A stretch of DNA of 6,574 bases from J095 sp964407935 (GCA_964407935.1 CAYOXS010000325.1:1-6574), one strand, 5' to 3'. Positions 1-5,392 are shown, numbered from the stretch's first letter. The notes: generated by a model from the letters alone, not told the origin. Numbers and translations are program-made.

Positions 1-1500
1 CAGGACAATCGCGGCGTGGGCGCGTATGTCCGCCCCGGCGAGCGCGTTGACGAGCAGGTGAGCAGTTTCTACGCCAAGGTCAGCACGCCGGTGCTGGCCG
101 ACATCGACCTGCAAGTGGATGGCGTGACCATCAACGACACCTACCCCTACCCCCTGCCCGACCTCTTTGCCGGCACGCAGCTCATTGTCACCGGGCGTTA
201 CCGCCAGGGCGGGCCGGCCAGTATTACCCTCACCGGGCAGGTAAACGGCCAGCCGCGTACCTTCCATTACGATGATTTGACTTTTGCCAGCCGCCCCGGC
301 CAGGGCGAGGCTTTCATTCCCCGGCTGTGGGCCACCCGCAAAATTGGCTACCTGCTCAATCAGGTGCGGCTCAATGGCGAAAACCGGGAAACCATCGACG
401 AAATTGTGAATTTGAGCGTGCGTTACGGCATCATCACCCCCTACACCTCGTTTTTGGTGGAGGAGCCGGAGCTGGCCCTCAGCAACGAAGGCCGGCAGAT
501 GATTGCTCAGGATGAATTTGCCGCCGCCCAGGAAGCGCCCGCGCCGCAGGTGTCCGGCGAAAGCGCCGTGAGCAAAGCCGTGGAGCAAAACGCGCTGGCC
601 GGGGCCGATATGGCCGCCCCCGCGCCGATGCCGCTGGCCACCGCCGGGCCGGACGCCGACCGGGGCGGGCTGACAACTGCCGCCGTAACTACCGTGGGCG
701 ACAAAGCATTTGTGCTGCGCGATGGCGTGTGGACCGACACCACCTTTGACCCCACAACAATGACCGCCACGCCGCTGCCCTTCCCCTCGGACGAGTTTCT
801 GCAATTTCTGCTGAACCGGCCCGACGCCGGCAAATATTTCGCGCTCGGCCAGCGGGTGATTGTGGTGCTGGACGGCGCGGCCTACGAAACGGTTGAGGGC
901 GACACCAGCACCATCCCCGACAGGCTCGATGCGGCCAGCCTGCCCGCCGCCACACCCGTCCCGCCGCAGCCAACCGACGCGCCCGCCCAACCGCAGCCGG
1001 CCAGCGTGCCGGACAACCCCGCCGCAGCCGTAGTCAGCCTGACCGCCGACGTGACCGAGGGTGCGGCCCCGCTGGAGGTCAACTTTTTAGCGCGGGTGGC
1101 AGGCGGGCCAAACAACAACCCGGATTTCTACTGCCAGCCCGTTACCTTTGATTTTGGCAACGGCCTGAGCCGCAGTTCTACCCCCAAATGCGTCGCCTGG
1201 AGCAGCGACGCCGAAATTCAGCGGGAATACAGCGCCAACTCGGTGTTTGACGCGCCCGGCGAATACCGGGTGACCGTTAAAATTGGGCAAACCGAGTCCG
1301 ACCCGGTAACGGTAGTGGTACGCGGCGGCGAACAGTCCGCCGCCCCGGCAGAAGAGTCGCAGCCTACGGTCGCGGTGATTACCACCGGCCCGCCCGCCGA
1401 ATCGCCGGCGAGCGGTGGGTTGCTCTCCACCTGCCTGCCGGGGTTGGCTGTGCTGCCGCTGGCCGGGTTGGTGCTCGGCCGGAAAATCAAACGGGGTTAA
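1..1500 (+). CDS. VIT/VWA-type secreted protein with PKD-like domain, C-terminal part
   Basis: The reading frame is open from the first base (Gln-Asp-Asn-Arg-Gly...) to the TAA at 1498-1500, so the 5' end lies outside the window; the GTG at 16 is an internal codon, not a start. What remains (499 residues) matches the part that follows the VWA domain in bacterial inter-alpha-trypsin-inhibitor-like (VIT/VWA) proteins: a beta-rich domain (about 1-100), the conserved block around 110-155 with ATRKIGYLL and YGIITPYTSFLV, then a second conserved region at about 230-300 (VGDKAFVLRDGVW ... VIVVLDGAAYE). A Pro/Ala/Gln linker (310-340) leads to a PKD-like domain (about 342-440) with two cysteines (378 and 397) that could form a disulfide. 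The end is a Gly-Gly/Cys/hydrophobic/basic tail (473-499), which suggests a membrane anchor or sorting signal. Family members are thought to be extracellular adhesion or matrix proteins; the precise role here is unknown. The VWA and VIT domains themselves are not visible. Confidence 0.85.
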   Translation, partial: QDNRGVGAYVRPGERVDEQVSSFYAKVSTPVLADIDLQVDGVTINDTYPYPLPDLFAGTQLIVTGRYRQGGPASITLTGQVNGQPRTFHYDDLTFASRPGQGEAFIPRLWATRKIGYLLNQVRLNGENRETIDEIVNLSVRYGIITPYTSFLVEEPELALSNEGRQMIAQDEFAAAQEAPAPQVSGESAVSKAVEQNALAGADMAAPAPMPLATAGPDADRGGLTTAAVTTVGDKAFVLRDGVWTDTTFDPTTMTATPLPFPSDEFLQFLLNRPDAGKYFALGQRVIVVLDGAAYETVEGDTSTIPDRLDAASLPAATPVPPQPTDAPAQPQPASVPDNPAAAVVSLTADVTEGAAPLEVNFLARVAGGPNNNPDFYCQPVTFDFGNGLSRSSTPKCVAWSSDAEIQREYSANSVFDAPGEYRVTVKIGQTESDPVTVVVRGGEQSAAPAEESQPTVAVITTGPPAESPASGGLLSTCLPGLAVLPLAGLVLGRKIKRG

Positions 1501-1514
1501 CAGAGTGAAAATGG

Positions 1515-1545
1515 GCGTGACTGTCGGGCGGCAAGCCCGGCCTAC
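1515..1545. repeat. REP-like hairpin repeat, copy 1
   Basis: This 31-bp sequence recurs at 4844-4874 in the same orientation with only two differences. Its core GTCGGGC-GGCAA-GCCCGGC forms a 7-bp stem with a 5-nt loop (one G-U pair). It starts 15 bp behind the stop codon of the VWA-type gene. Short GC hairpins repeated between genes behave like REP elements. That this is a genome-wide family is inference; only two copies are visible here. Confidence 0.6.
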
Positions 1546-1559
1546 TTCAATTAAAACCG

Positions 1560-1599
1560 CAACAAAAAAGAGCCAGTGGCGACTGGCTCTTTTTTGTTG
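1560..1599. terminator. Bidirectional intrinsic terminator
   Basis: A perfect 18-bp stem (1560-1577 with 1582-1599) closes a 4-nt GGCG loop. The arms carry an A-run on the left and a T-run on the right, so RNA from either strand makes a hairpin followed by a U-run. It sits between two converging genes (stops at 1500 and 1617) and fits as a shared terminator for the VWA-type gene and the heme-binding gene. Confidence 0.92.
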
Positions 1600-1616
1600 G
1601 CTGAATAAATGACTGA

Positions 1617-2135
1617 TTAATTGCTTTCGCCGGCTTCGTTGTATTCACCCTCTTCACTGTGTTCACCGGCTTCGCCGCGCTCGTGCTCCTCACCACCTTC
1701 GGCGCCAAAAGTAGCCTTGATGCCGGCAATGAGCGCGTCGGTTTCGGCCGGGGTCAACCTGGCTTCGGGGTGGAGCGGCAGGTAAATGGGCATCGGCATT
1801 TCCCCCTTCTGGAGCGACTCGATCATCTCCTCGCCCTCGCCGGGGTTGCGCGCCCAATCAGACAGGTTGAACTTTTGCCGGCCTTCTTCAACATCGTGGG
1901 CCACCAGCCACGAAACCGGAGCAACGTAAGCATACGCCGGCCATTTGGTTTCGTTGCTGTGGCAATCAAAACAAGCGCGCTCCATCAGCGCTTTGGTTTG
2001 CGGCGAGTCCCAGTTAGGTTCGCTGACTACTGGCGGGTTGCTGCGATCAATGGGCACCAATTGGATCACCCCAAACAACACAATGCCAGCCACAACCAGC
2101 CCCCCCAAAATTTTCAGAATGCGATTCTTGTTCAT
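1617..2135 (-). CDS. Membrane-anchored heme-binding (CxxCH) domain protein
   Basis: This 172-residue protein starts with a short basic stretch and a hydrophobic segment (about 8-26), probably an uncleaved anchor that puts the rest outside the cytoplasmic membrane. A CFDCH motif (C55, C58, H59) is a covalent c-type heme site in the context ACFDCHSNETKWPAYAYVAP. It is followed by GEMPMPIYLPLHPEARLT (112-129), where a Met may be the second heme ligand. This arrangement is that of the small 'haem-binding domain' (DUF/Haem_bd) family, usually 150-170 residues. The tail (146-172) is rich in Glu, Gly and His and looks like a degenerate repeat, beyond the family core. The ATG at 2135 is preceded by GAAAAGG about 11 nt upstream and by a good promoter (2199-2227). 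Electron transfer or heme-based sensing is inferred; the partner is unknown. Confidence 0.88.
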   Translation of the reverse strand: MNKNRILKILGGLVVAGIVLFGVIQLVPIDRSNPPVVSEPNWDSPQTKALMERACFDCHSNETKWPAYAYVAPVSWLVAHDVEEGRQKFNLSDWARNPGEGEEMIESLQKGEMPMPIYLPLHPEARLTPAETDALIAGIKATFGAEGGEEHERGEAGEHSEEGEYNEAGESN

Positions 2136-2198
2136 CCTTCAATTAACCTTTTCTGTTTATGGAATTCCATTGAAGTTGGAGTACTACGCTGTCCTATC

Positions 2199-2227
2199 AT
2201 TATAGCGTTGTGTGTTTTTTTGCTCAA
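2199..2227 (-). promoter_or_regulatory. Sigma-70-type promoter of the heme-binding gene
   Basis: Read on the minus strand, TTGAGC (2227-2222) and a perfect TATAAT (2204-2199) are separated by exactly 17 bp. Transcription would start near 2192, giving a 5' leader of about 55 nt before the ATG at 2135. No other strong promoter lies closer to the gene. Confidence 0.75.
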
Positions 2228-2455
2228 ACCACACAACACAGGCTCCCGGTAGAGGTAAAAGAGGGGCGGGAGCCATCGTTGCCACAACTATTGGATTATG
2301 AACAAAGTATAGTCCCGGATTATGAAAGTTCAACAAGTAGTTTTATGAATTATTCTTCACAATCGCCGGTTGGGAGTTTTCAAGTCCCATTTTCGACCCC
2401 CAAAAAGTCAAATTTAATCATTGGTTGTGAATAATTACACTTGACCACCATCCGA
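2228..2455. other. Gene-free AT-rich spacer between divergent promoters
   Basis: No convincing protein is encoded here; the small open frame from 2210 has no family-like sequence and no ribosome site. Visible structure: an 8-bp inverted repeat GGCTCCCG/CGGGAGCC (2241-2248 with 2267-2274, 18-nt loop) just upstream of the heme-gene -35 box, and two exact copies of GGATTATGAA (2293-2302 and 2317-2326, 24 bp apart) with a weaker third TTTTATGAA at 2341-2349. The stretch is clearly more AT-rich than the flanking genes, as expected for a regulatory region serving two divergent promoters. Binding sites are inference. Confidence 0.5.
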
Positions 2456-2484
2456 TTGACGCCGAATTTTAAGTGTGCTAGACT
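2456..2484 (+). promoter_or_regulatory. Strong extended -10 promoter for the sodium-pump leader
   Basis: TTGACG (2456-2461), a 17-bp spacer and TAGACT (2479-2484) form a near-consensus sigma-70 promoter. A TG one base before the -10 box (2476-2477) adds the extended -10 element. Transcription would start at about 2490-2492. It points at the non-coding leader and, beyond it, the gamma/beta decarboxylase genes. Confidence 0.75.
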
Positions 2485-2514
2485 TTGCCGGTCAAAGTGA
2501 AATTGAGTTGGCAG

Positions 2515-2544
2515 CCCCTTCCCGTTTGTGGAAGGGGTATTTTG
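2515..2544 (+). terminator. Early hairpin in the leader, weak terminator-like
   Basis: CCCCTTCC (2515-2522) pairs with GGAAGGGG (2530-2537) around a 7-nt loop and is followed by TATTTTG. It lies only about 25 nt after the expected transcription start. The U-run is short and interrupted, so it may be a pause site or 5' stabilising hairpin and not a full terminator. Confidence 0.4.
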
Positions 2545-2761
2545 TAGAGAGAAGTTTTAGATTTACCACTCGCCGTGTGCCCGCCGCGCGGCTTTTGCCT
2601 CACAGCCCACCGCCCGTGCTGCAGAGCAGCCTTTCGGCGCCAACACCCGCCTGCTGGCAAACTCCATCGCCGTCGTTATGTCTGTGTCAGACTCCCCGGC
2701 GACCAACTCATCAGGTTAAGTTAACTGCAACAGATGGCCTGTCGCCTTGCGCGCGCACTGC

Positions 2762-2797
2762 CGCCCGCCGCTGATGGATAGTGGCGGGCGTATTTTT
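2762..2797 (+). terminator. Intrinsic terminator just ahead of the gamma-subunit gene
   Basis: The stem CGCCCGCCGCT (2762-2772) pairs with AGTGGCGGGCG (2780-2790) over 11 bp with one G-U pair, the loop is GATGGAT, and TATTTTT follows at once. The next gene begins 37 bp later with no promoter in between. Either it ends a separate small RNA, or it is the decision point of an attenuator through which the pump genes are read. Confidence 0.8.
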
Positions 2798-2833
2798 GGC
2801 GCCTGCCGGCGACCTATTTTCGATGGAGGATGT

Positions 2834-3166
2834 ATGAGTGTATTTGATGCGGTAAAAATGGCGTTTCTGATTTACGGCCTGGCGATTGTCATTTCGGTGC
2901 TGGTGGCCGGGTTAATCAAGGCGATGTCGGTGGCCATCAGCCGGCGGCACCAACCGGACGCGGAAACAGCCGCCGCGCCGTCCGCCCCGCTGGCCGATGC
3001 CTTTCAGGCCGCGCCAGAAGTGATTGCGGCCATCACCGCCGCGGTGCATACCACCCTGGGAACCAAAGTTCAAATTCAGCGCGTCCGGCGGAGCCGGGTT
3101 CAAACCCATTGGGCCGCCGAAGGCCGTATGGAAATTATGCTGTCGCACCGGCTCTCCAAAAAATAA
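2834..3166 (+). CDS. Na+-translocating decarboxylase gamma subunit, OadG family
   Basis: The product has 110 residues. An N-terminal membrane helix (about 7-31) is followed by a basic stop (SRRH), an Ala/Pro-rich flexible linker (41-60) and a small C-terminal region (61-110) with PEVIAAITAAVHTTLG, a basic RVRRSR segment and the W93...GR97-98 signature typical of OadG/MmdD-like subunits. In the family this subunit holds the membrane beta subunit and the cytoplasmic carboxyltransferase together. The ATG at 2834 is chosen because the membrane helix begins directly after it and GGAGGA (2825-2830) lies 3 nt upstream, a slightly short spacing; the open frame upstream to 2747 runs through a terminator hairpin. 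The beta-subunit gene follows after 51 bp, an operon arrangement. The protein family is short and variable, so the assignment rests partly on this neighbour. Confidence 0.8.
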   Translation: MSVFDAVKMAFLIYGLAIVISVLVAGLIKAMSVAISRRHQPDAETAAAPSAPLADAFQAAPEVIAAITAAVHTTLGTKVQIQRVRRSRVQTHWAAEGRMEIMLSHRLSKK

Positions 3167-3217
3167 CCCGGCGGCGCTGACACCTGTCATTCTTTTATTT
3201 CTGGAAGGAACATATTG

Positions 3218-4438
3218 ATGAATCTGCCAAACCTGATCGACCTGTTTCCCGGCCTGGGCACGCTGCTGGCTTCCAGCCCGCAGATTATTGTAGCCCGGCT
3301 GGGGTTGATTGCGCTGGGAATTTTGCTGGTGTACCTGGGTTACAAAGGCGTTCTTGAAGCGCTGCTGATGGTGCCAATGGGCCTGGGCATGGCCGCGGTC
3401 AACGCCGCCGTGCTGTTTTTGCCCGATGGCCGCCAGGGCACGCTGTTTGTCGATCCGCTGGCCAGCACACCGGCCGAGTTGACCGACGCGCTGCAAATCT
3501 ATTTTTTGCAGCCGGTGTACACCTTTACCTTTAGCAACGGCCTGATTGCCTGCCTGGTATTTATGGGCATTGGGGTGCTGCTGGATATTCAATATCTGCT
3601 GGCGCGCCCGCTGGAAAGCATGTTTCTGGCGCTCTGCGCCGAATTAGGCACCATTTTGACCTTTCCCATTGCCATTGCGGTAGGCCTTAGCCCCAACGAT
3701 GCCGCCTCAATTGCGATGGTCGGCGGCGCAGATGGGCCAATGGTGCTCTTTACCTCGCTCATTTTGTCTCGCAACCTGTTTGTGCCGATTACCATTGTGG
3801 CTTACCTGTACCTGGGGCTTACCTACGGCGGCTACCCCTACCTGATCAAGCTGCTGATCCCCAAACATTTGCGCAGTAAACCGGTGCCGCCGCCGGCTCA
3901 CCCCATTAAAATTTCTACCGTGCAAAAGCTGGTTTTTGTGGTTGGCGCATGCGTGGTGCTCTGTTTTATCTTTCCGGTGGCCGCGCCGCTGTTTGTGTCG
4001 CTGTTTTTGGGCGTGGCCATCCGCGAGTCTGAGTTGGGCCACTTTACCCAGCTCATTCAGGAAACCGTGCTGTACGGCGCTACCCTCTTTCTGGGCTTTT
4101 TACTGGGCGTGCTGTGCGAAGCCAACACCATTTTGAACCCGGAAATCTTTATGCTGCTGCTGCTCGGTATTCTGGCCCTGCTGTTATCGGGGTTGGGCGG
4201 GATTGCCGGCGGTTACATTCTCTATTTTCTCAAACGCGGCCGGTACAACCCCACCATCGGCATTGCCGGGGTAAGCTGCGTGCCCACCACGGTCAAAGTG
4301 GCCCAAAAAGCCGTGGCCGAGTGCGCCCCCACCAATATCATCATTCCCGAAGCGCTGGGGGCTAACATCAGCGGCGTCATTACCTCGGCCACGCTGGCCG
4401 GCATTTATGTGACCATTCTGCCGCTGCTCACCAAATAA
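3218..4438 (+). CDS. oadB: Na+-translocating oxaloacetate/methylmalonyl-CoA-type decarboxylase beta subunit
   Basis: This 406-residue multi-pass membrane protein is the sodium channel and carboxybiotin-decarboxylating subunit of biotin-dependent sodium pumps (OadB/MmdB/GcdB family, usually about 375-430 residues). Family landmarks: FMGIGVLLDIQYLLARP (about 115-131), GGADGP (169-174) with the key Asp172, Tyr198 exactly 26 residues later as in Klebsiella OadB (Asp203/Tyr229), and NPTIGIAGVSCVP (344-356) with Asn344, Gly348 and Ser353 at the positions of Asn373, Gly377 and Ser382. The position of Arg389 is Lys360 here. The ATG at 3218 has GGAAGG 9 nt upstream; a TTG at 3215 is possible but less likely. 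The substrate (oxaloacetate, methylmalonyl-CoA, glutaconyl-CoA or malonate) cannot be told from this subunit, so the symbol is the family name. The gamma subunit precedes it; alpha and biotin carrier genes are not in the window. Confidence 0.93.
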   Translation: MNLPNLIDLFPGLGTLLASSPQIIVARLGLIALGILLVYLGYKGVLEALLMVPMGLGMAAVNAAVLFLPDGRQGTLFVDPLASTPAELTDALQIYFLQPVYTFTFSNGLIACLVFMGIGVLLDIQYLLARPLESMFLALCAELGTILTFPIAIAVGLSPNDAASIAMVGGADGPMVLFTSLILSRNLFVPITIVAYLYLGLTYGGYPYLIKLLIPKHLRSKPVPPPAHPIKISTVQKLVFVVGACVVLCFIFPVAAPLFVSLFLGVAIRESELGHFTQLIQETVLYGATLFLGFLLGVLCEANTILNPEIFMLLLLGILALLLSGLGGIAGGYILYFLKRGRYNPTIGIAGVSCVPTTVKVAQKAVAECAPTNIIIPEALGANISGVITSATLAGIYVTILPLLTK

Positions 4439-4451
4439 GGCTGACTTACTC

Positions 4452-4495
4452 ACCTTCCCGGAAGCTTAGATTTACAAATCAGCTTTCGGGAAGGT
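4452..4495. terminator. Long hairpin behind the beta-subunit gene, probable terminator
   Basis: ACCTTCCCGGAAGCT (4452-4466) pairs with AGCTTTCGGGAAGGT (4481-4495) over 15 bp with one G-U pair. Inside, GATTT and AAATC pair again around AC. It starts 13 bp after the stop codon. There is no clear U-run after the stem, so it may be an RNA 3'-end stabiliser or an imperfect terminator. Confidence 0.6.
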
Positions 4496-4497
4496 AG

Positions 4498-4582
4498 ATT
4501 ATAACTGAGTTATAATTGCTTTATAACTCAGTTATAATTAGATTTTGACTGAGTTATAATCAGGTTTTGACTGAGTTATAAT
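4498..4582. repeat. Four palindromic sites at an exact 22-bp period
   Basis: The 19-bp palindrome ATTATAACTGAGTTATAAT (4498-4516) is followed by TTATAACTCAGTTATAA (4521-4537) and two copies of GACTGAGTTATAAT (4547-4560 and 4569-4582). The last two keep the right half-site and a shortened left half. The centres are at 4507, 4529, 4551 and 4573, each 22 bp apart, about two helical turns, so all sites face the same side of the DNA. Each copy ends in TATAAT. This is what a cooperative operator array for a dimeric repressor, or an iteron-like array, looks like. It lies between the pump operon and the Nudix gene; the binding protein is unknown. Confidence 0.8.
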
Positions 4583-4629
4583 CCGAATTTCCTACCGTAA
4601 GCAGCAGGTTACGCTTGATGAAGACCAAA

Positions 4630-4828
4630 AATTTAATTCGGCAATAGTTTTCCCCATCCCCCCTGGCCCCCCTTCCCTCTGGGAAGGGGGGAATTAAGGA
4701 AACGGTGTCAATTTCGAGCGCTTCGCGCTCGAAATTGACACCGAATTCCTCTTTTCCCCTCCCCCTTTCAGGGGGATACCCCAGCGGGGCACAGGTGGGT
4801 TAGGGGAGGGGGATTACCGAATTAAATT
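4630..4828. mobile_element. MITE-like element with 16-bp terminal inverted repeats
   Basis: The ends AATTTAATTCGGCAAT (4630-4645) and, inverted, AATTTAATTCGGTAAT (4828-4813) match at 15 of 16 positions. The 199 bp between the outer ends encode no protein. They hold nested hairpins: 4667-4677 with 4681-4691 (11 bp, TCT loop), the perfect palindrome 4703-4743, CCCCC/GGGGG at 4761-4775 and CCCC/GGGG at 4779-4789. A small non-coding element with terminal inverted repeats and strong internal structure fits a non-autonomous transposable element. A target duplication is not clear; TTAA occurs near both ends (4633-4636, 4822-4825) but is part of the palindromic ends. It could also be a composite intergenic repeat. 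Confidence 0.6.
4703..4743. repeat. Perfect 19-bp-stem palindrome inside the MITE-like element
   Basis: CGGTGTCAATTTCGAGCGC (4703-4721) and its exact complement (4725-4743) flank a 3-nt TTC loop. A perfect stem of this length in an intergenic region implies recent origin or selection on the structure. There is no T-run next to it, so a simple terminator is unlikely. Confidence 0.85.
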
Positions 4829-4843
4829 GTGAAAGTTCATGTA

Positions 4844-4874
4844 GCGTGACGGTCGGGCGGCAAGCCCGACCTAC
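4844..4874. repeat. REP-like hairpin repeat, copy 2
   Basis: This is the second copy of the 31-bp repeat (29 of 31 bases equal to 1515-1545). Here the stem is perfect: GGTCGGGC (4851-4858) pairs with GCCCGACC (4864-4871) around GGCAA. It lies about 80 bp upstream of the Nudix start codon, next to the MITE-like element. Confidence 0.6.
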
Positions 4875-4919
4875 GTCTACGGCCTTGCCGCCCGGTGTGC
4901 CTTTGGCCGCATCCTGAGC

Positions 4920-4925
4920 TATACT
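4920..4925 (+). promoter_or_regulatory. Possible -10 box for the Nudix gene
   Basis: TATACT lies 30 bp upstream of the ATG at 4956, a usual distance for a short leader. No good -35 box is found 16-18 bp further upstream, so this is a weak candidate. Confidence 0.35.
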
Positions 4926-4955
4926 ACCCCTCAAAATTGCTAACGGAGACGCCCC

Positions 4956-5392
4956 ATGCCTTACACCCCTATTTTGGCCACACTGGCCTACGTCATGTCG
5001 CCCGACGGCAGCCAAACGCTGCTCATCCACCGCAACAGCCGCCCCGGCGACCACCACCTGGGCAAGTACAACGGCCTGGGGGGCAAACTGGAACCTAATG
5101 AAGACATCATTGCCGGACTGCGCCGCGAAATCCGCGAAGAAGCCGGCATCGAGTGCGACGACATCGAACTGCGCGGCACCATTAGCTGGCCCGGTTTTGG
5201 CAAACACGGCGAAGACTGGTTCGGCTTTATTTTCAGAGTTAATCGCTTTTCCGGCACACCCCTTACTGAAAACGCCGAAGGCTCGCTGGCCTGGGTGCCG
5301 GTGGAGCAAATTCTTGAGCTGCCCCTGTGGCCCGGCGACCGCTATTTTTTGCCGCTGGTTTTTAGCCCCGACCCGCGCCAGTTTCACGGGGT
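4956..5392 (+). CDS. Nudix hydrolase (MutT/8-oxo-dGTP diphosphatase-like), 3' end in gap
   Basis: Nudix enzymes split nucleoside diphosphates linked to another group, using Mg2+. The 145 visible residues begin with the usual strand (YTPILATLAYVMSPDGSQTLLIHR) and carry a complete Nudix box at 43-65: G43, E49, then R57-E58-x-x-E61-E62-x-G64-I65, fitting Gx5Ex7REUxEExGU. KYNGLGGKLEPNE just before and in the box is typical of the MutT/MTH1-like subgroup that hydrolyses oxidised purine nucleotides, but substrate cannot be fixed from sequence. The ATG at 4956 is supported by GGAGA (4945-4949) 6 nt upstream. Sequence up to PDPRQFHGV looks like the last strands of a roughly 150-160 residue enzyme, so the stop is probably just inside the N gap. 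The frame continues into a kinase after the gap, but this is not evidence for a fusion. Confidence 0.88.

Larger units (their letters stand above)
2491..2797 (+). ncRNA. Candidate structured leader RNA or small RNA ahead of the sodium pump
   Basis: A transcript from the 2456-2484 promoter would run about 305 nt to the terminator at 2762-2797 without a credible coding region. Hairpins visible along it: 2515-2522 with 2530-2537 (8 bp); palindrome GCCGCGCGGC 2583-2592; GCTGC/GCAGC 2618-2622 with 2626-2630; a nested pair TCGCCG/CGGCGA (2667-2672 with 2697-2702) enclosing GTCTG/CAGAC (2680-2684 with 2688-2692); GTTAA/TTAAC 2715-2725; and the final terminator. The octamer GCCCGCCG at 2579-2586 repeats the left arm of that terminator (2763-2770), so it could compete for the right arm. 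I could not match it to tmRNA, RNase P RNA, SRP RNA, 6S RNA or a riboswitch consensus I know. It may be an attenuating leader or an independent small RNA; boundaries are inferred. Confidence 0.45.

Noticed and set aside
1659..2252. Long plus-strand open frame opposite the heme-binding gene
   Set aside because: It is the antisense shadow of a gene with a clear CxxCH motif, promoter and terminator; its translation shows no family features.
2475..2774. Open frame of 99 codons in the leader
   Set aside because: Its start lies inside the promoter, there is no ribosome site, the composition is not protein-like, and it ends in the terminator stem.
2491..2797. Leader as tmRNA, RNase P RNA, SRP RNA, cobalamin, TPP, FMN, SAM, glycine or T-box RNA
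   Set aside because: None of the conserved signatures of these RNAs that I know was found on either strand.
2747..2833. Upstream extension of the gamma subunit to 2747
   Set aside because: These 29 codons read through the terminator hairpin and would place a non-family basic stretch ahead of the membrane helix; the ATG at 2834 has its own ribosome site.
2912..3592. Minus-strand 226-codon open frame opposite the pump genes
   Set aside because: The sequence is rich in Gln, His and Arg without any domain and is antisense to two recognised subunits.
4498..4582. The 22-bp array as a CRISPR
   Set aside because: The spacers would be 3-8 bp and similar to each other, and no cas gene is present.
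4498..4582. The TATAAT copies as working promoters
   Set aside because: None has a -35 box at 16-18 bp; the two TTGACT sequences lie only 4 bp before the next TATAAT or too far from another.
4618..4647. Nine-codon frame starting ATG AAG ACC before the MITE-like element
   Set aside because: Too short, no ribosome site, and it ends inside the terminal inverted repeat; it could be a cut gene start but nothing shows that.
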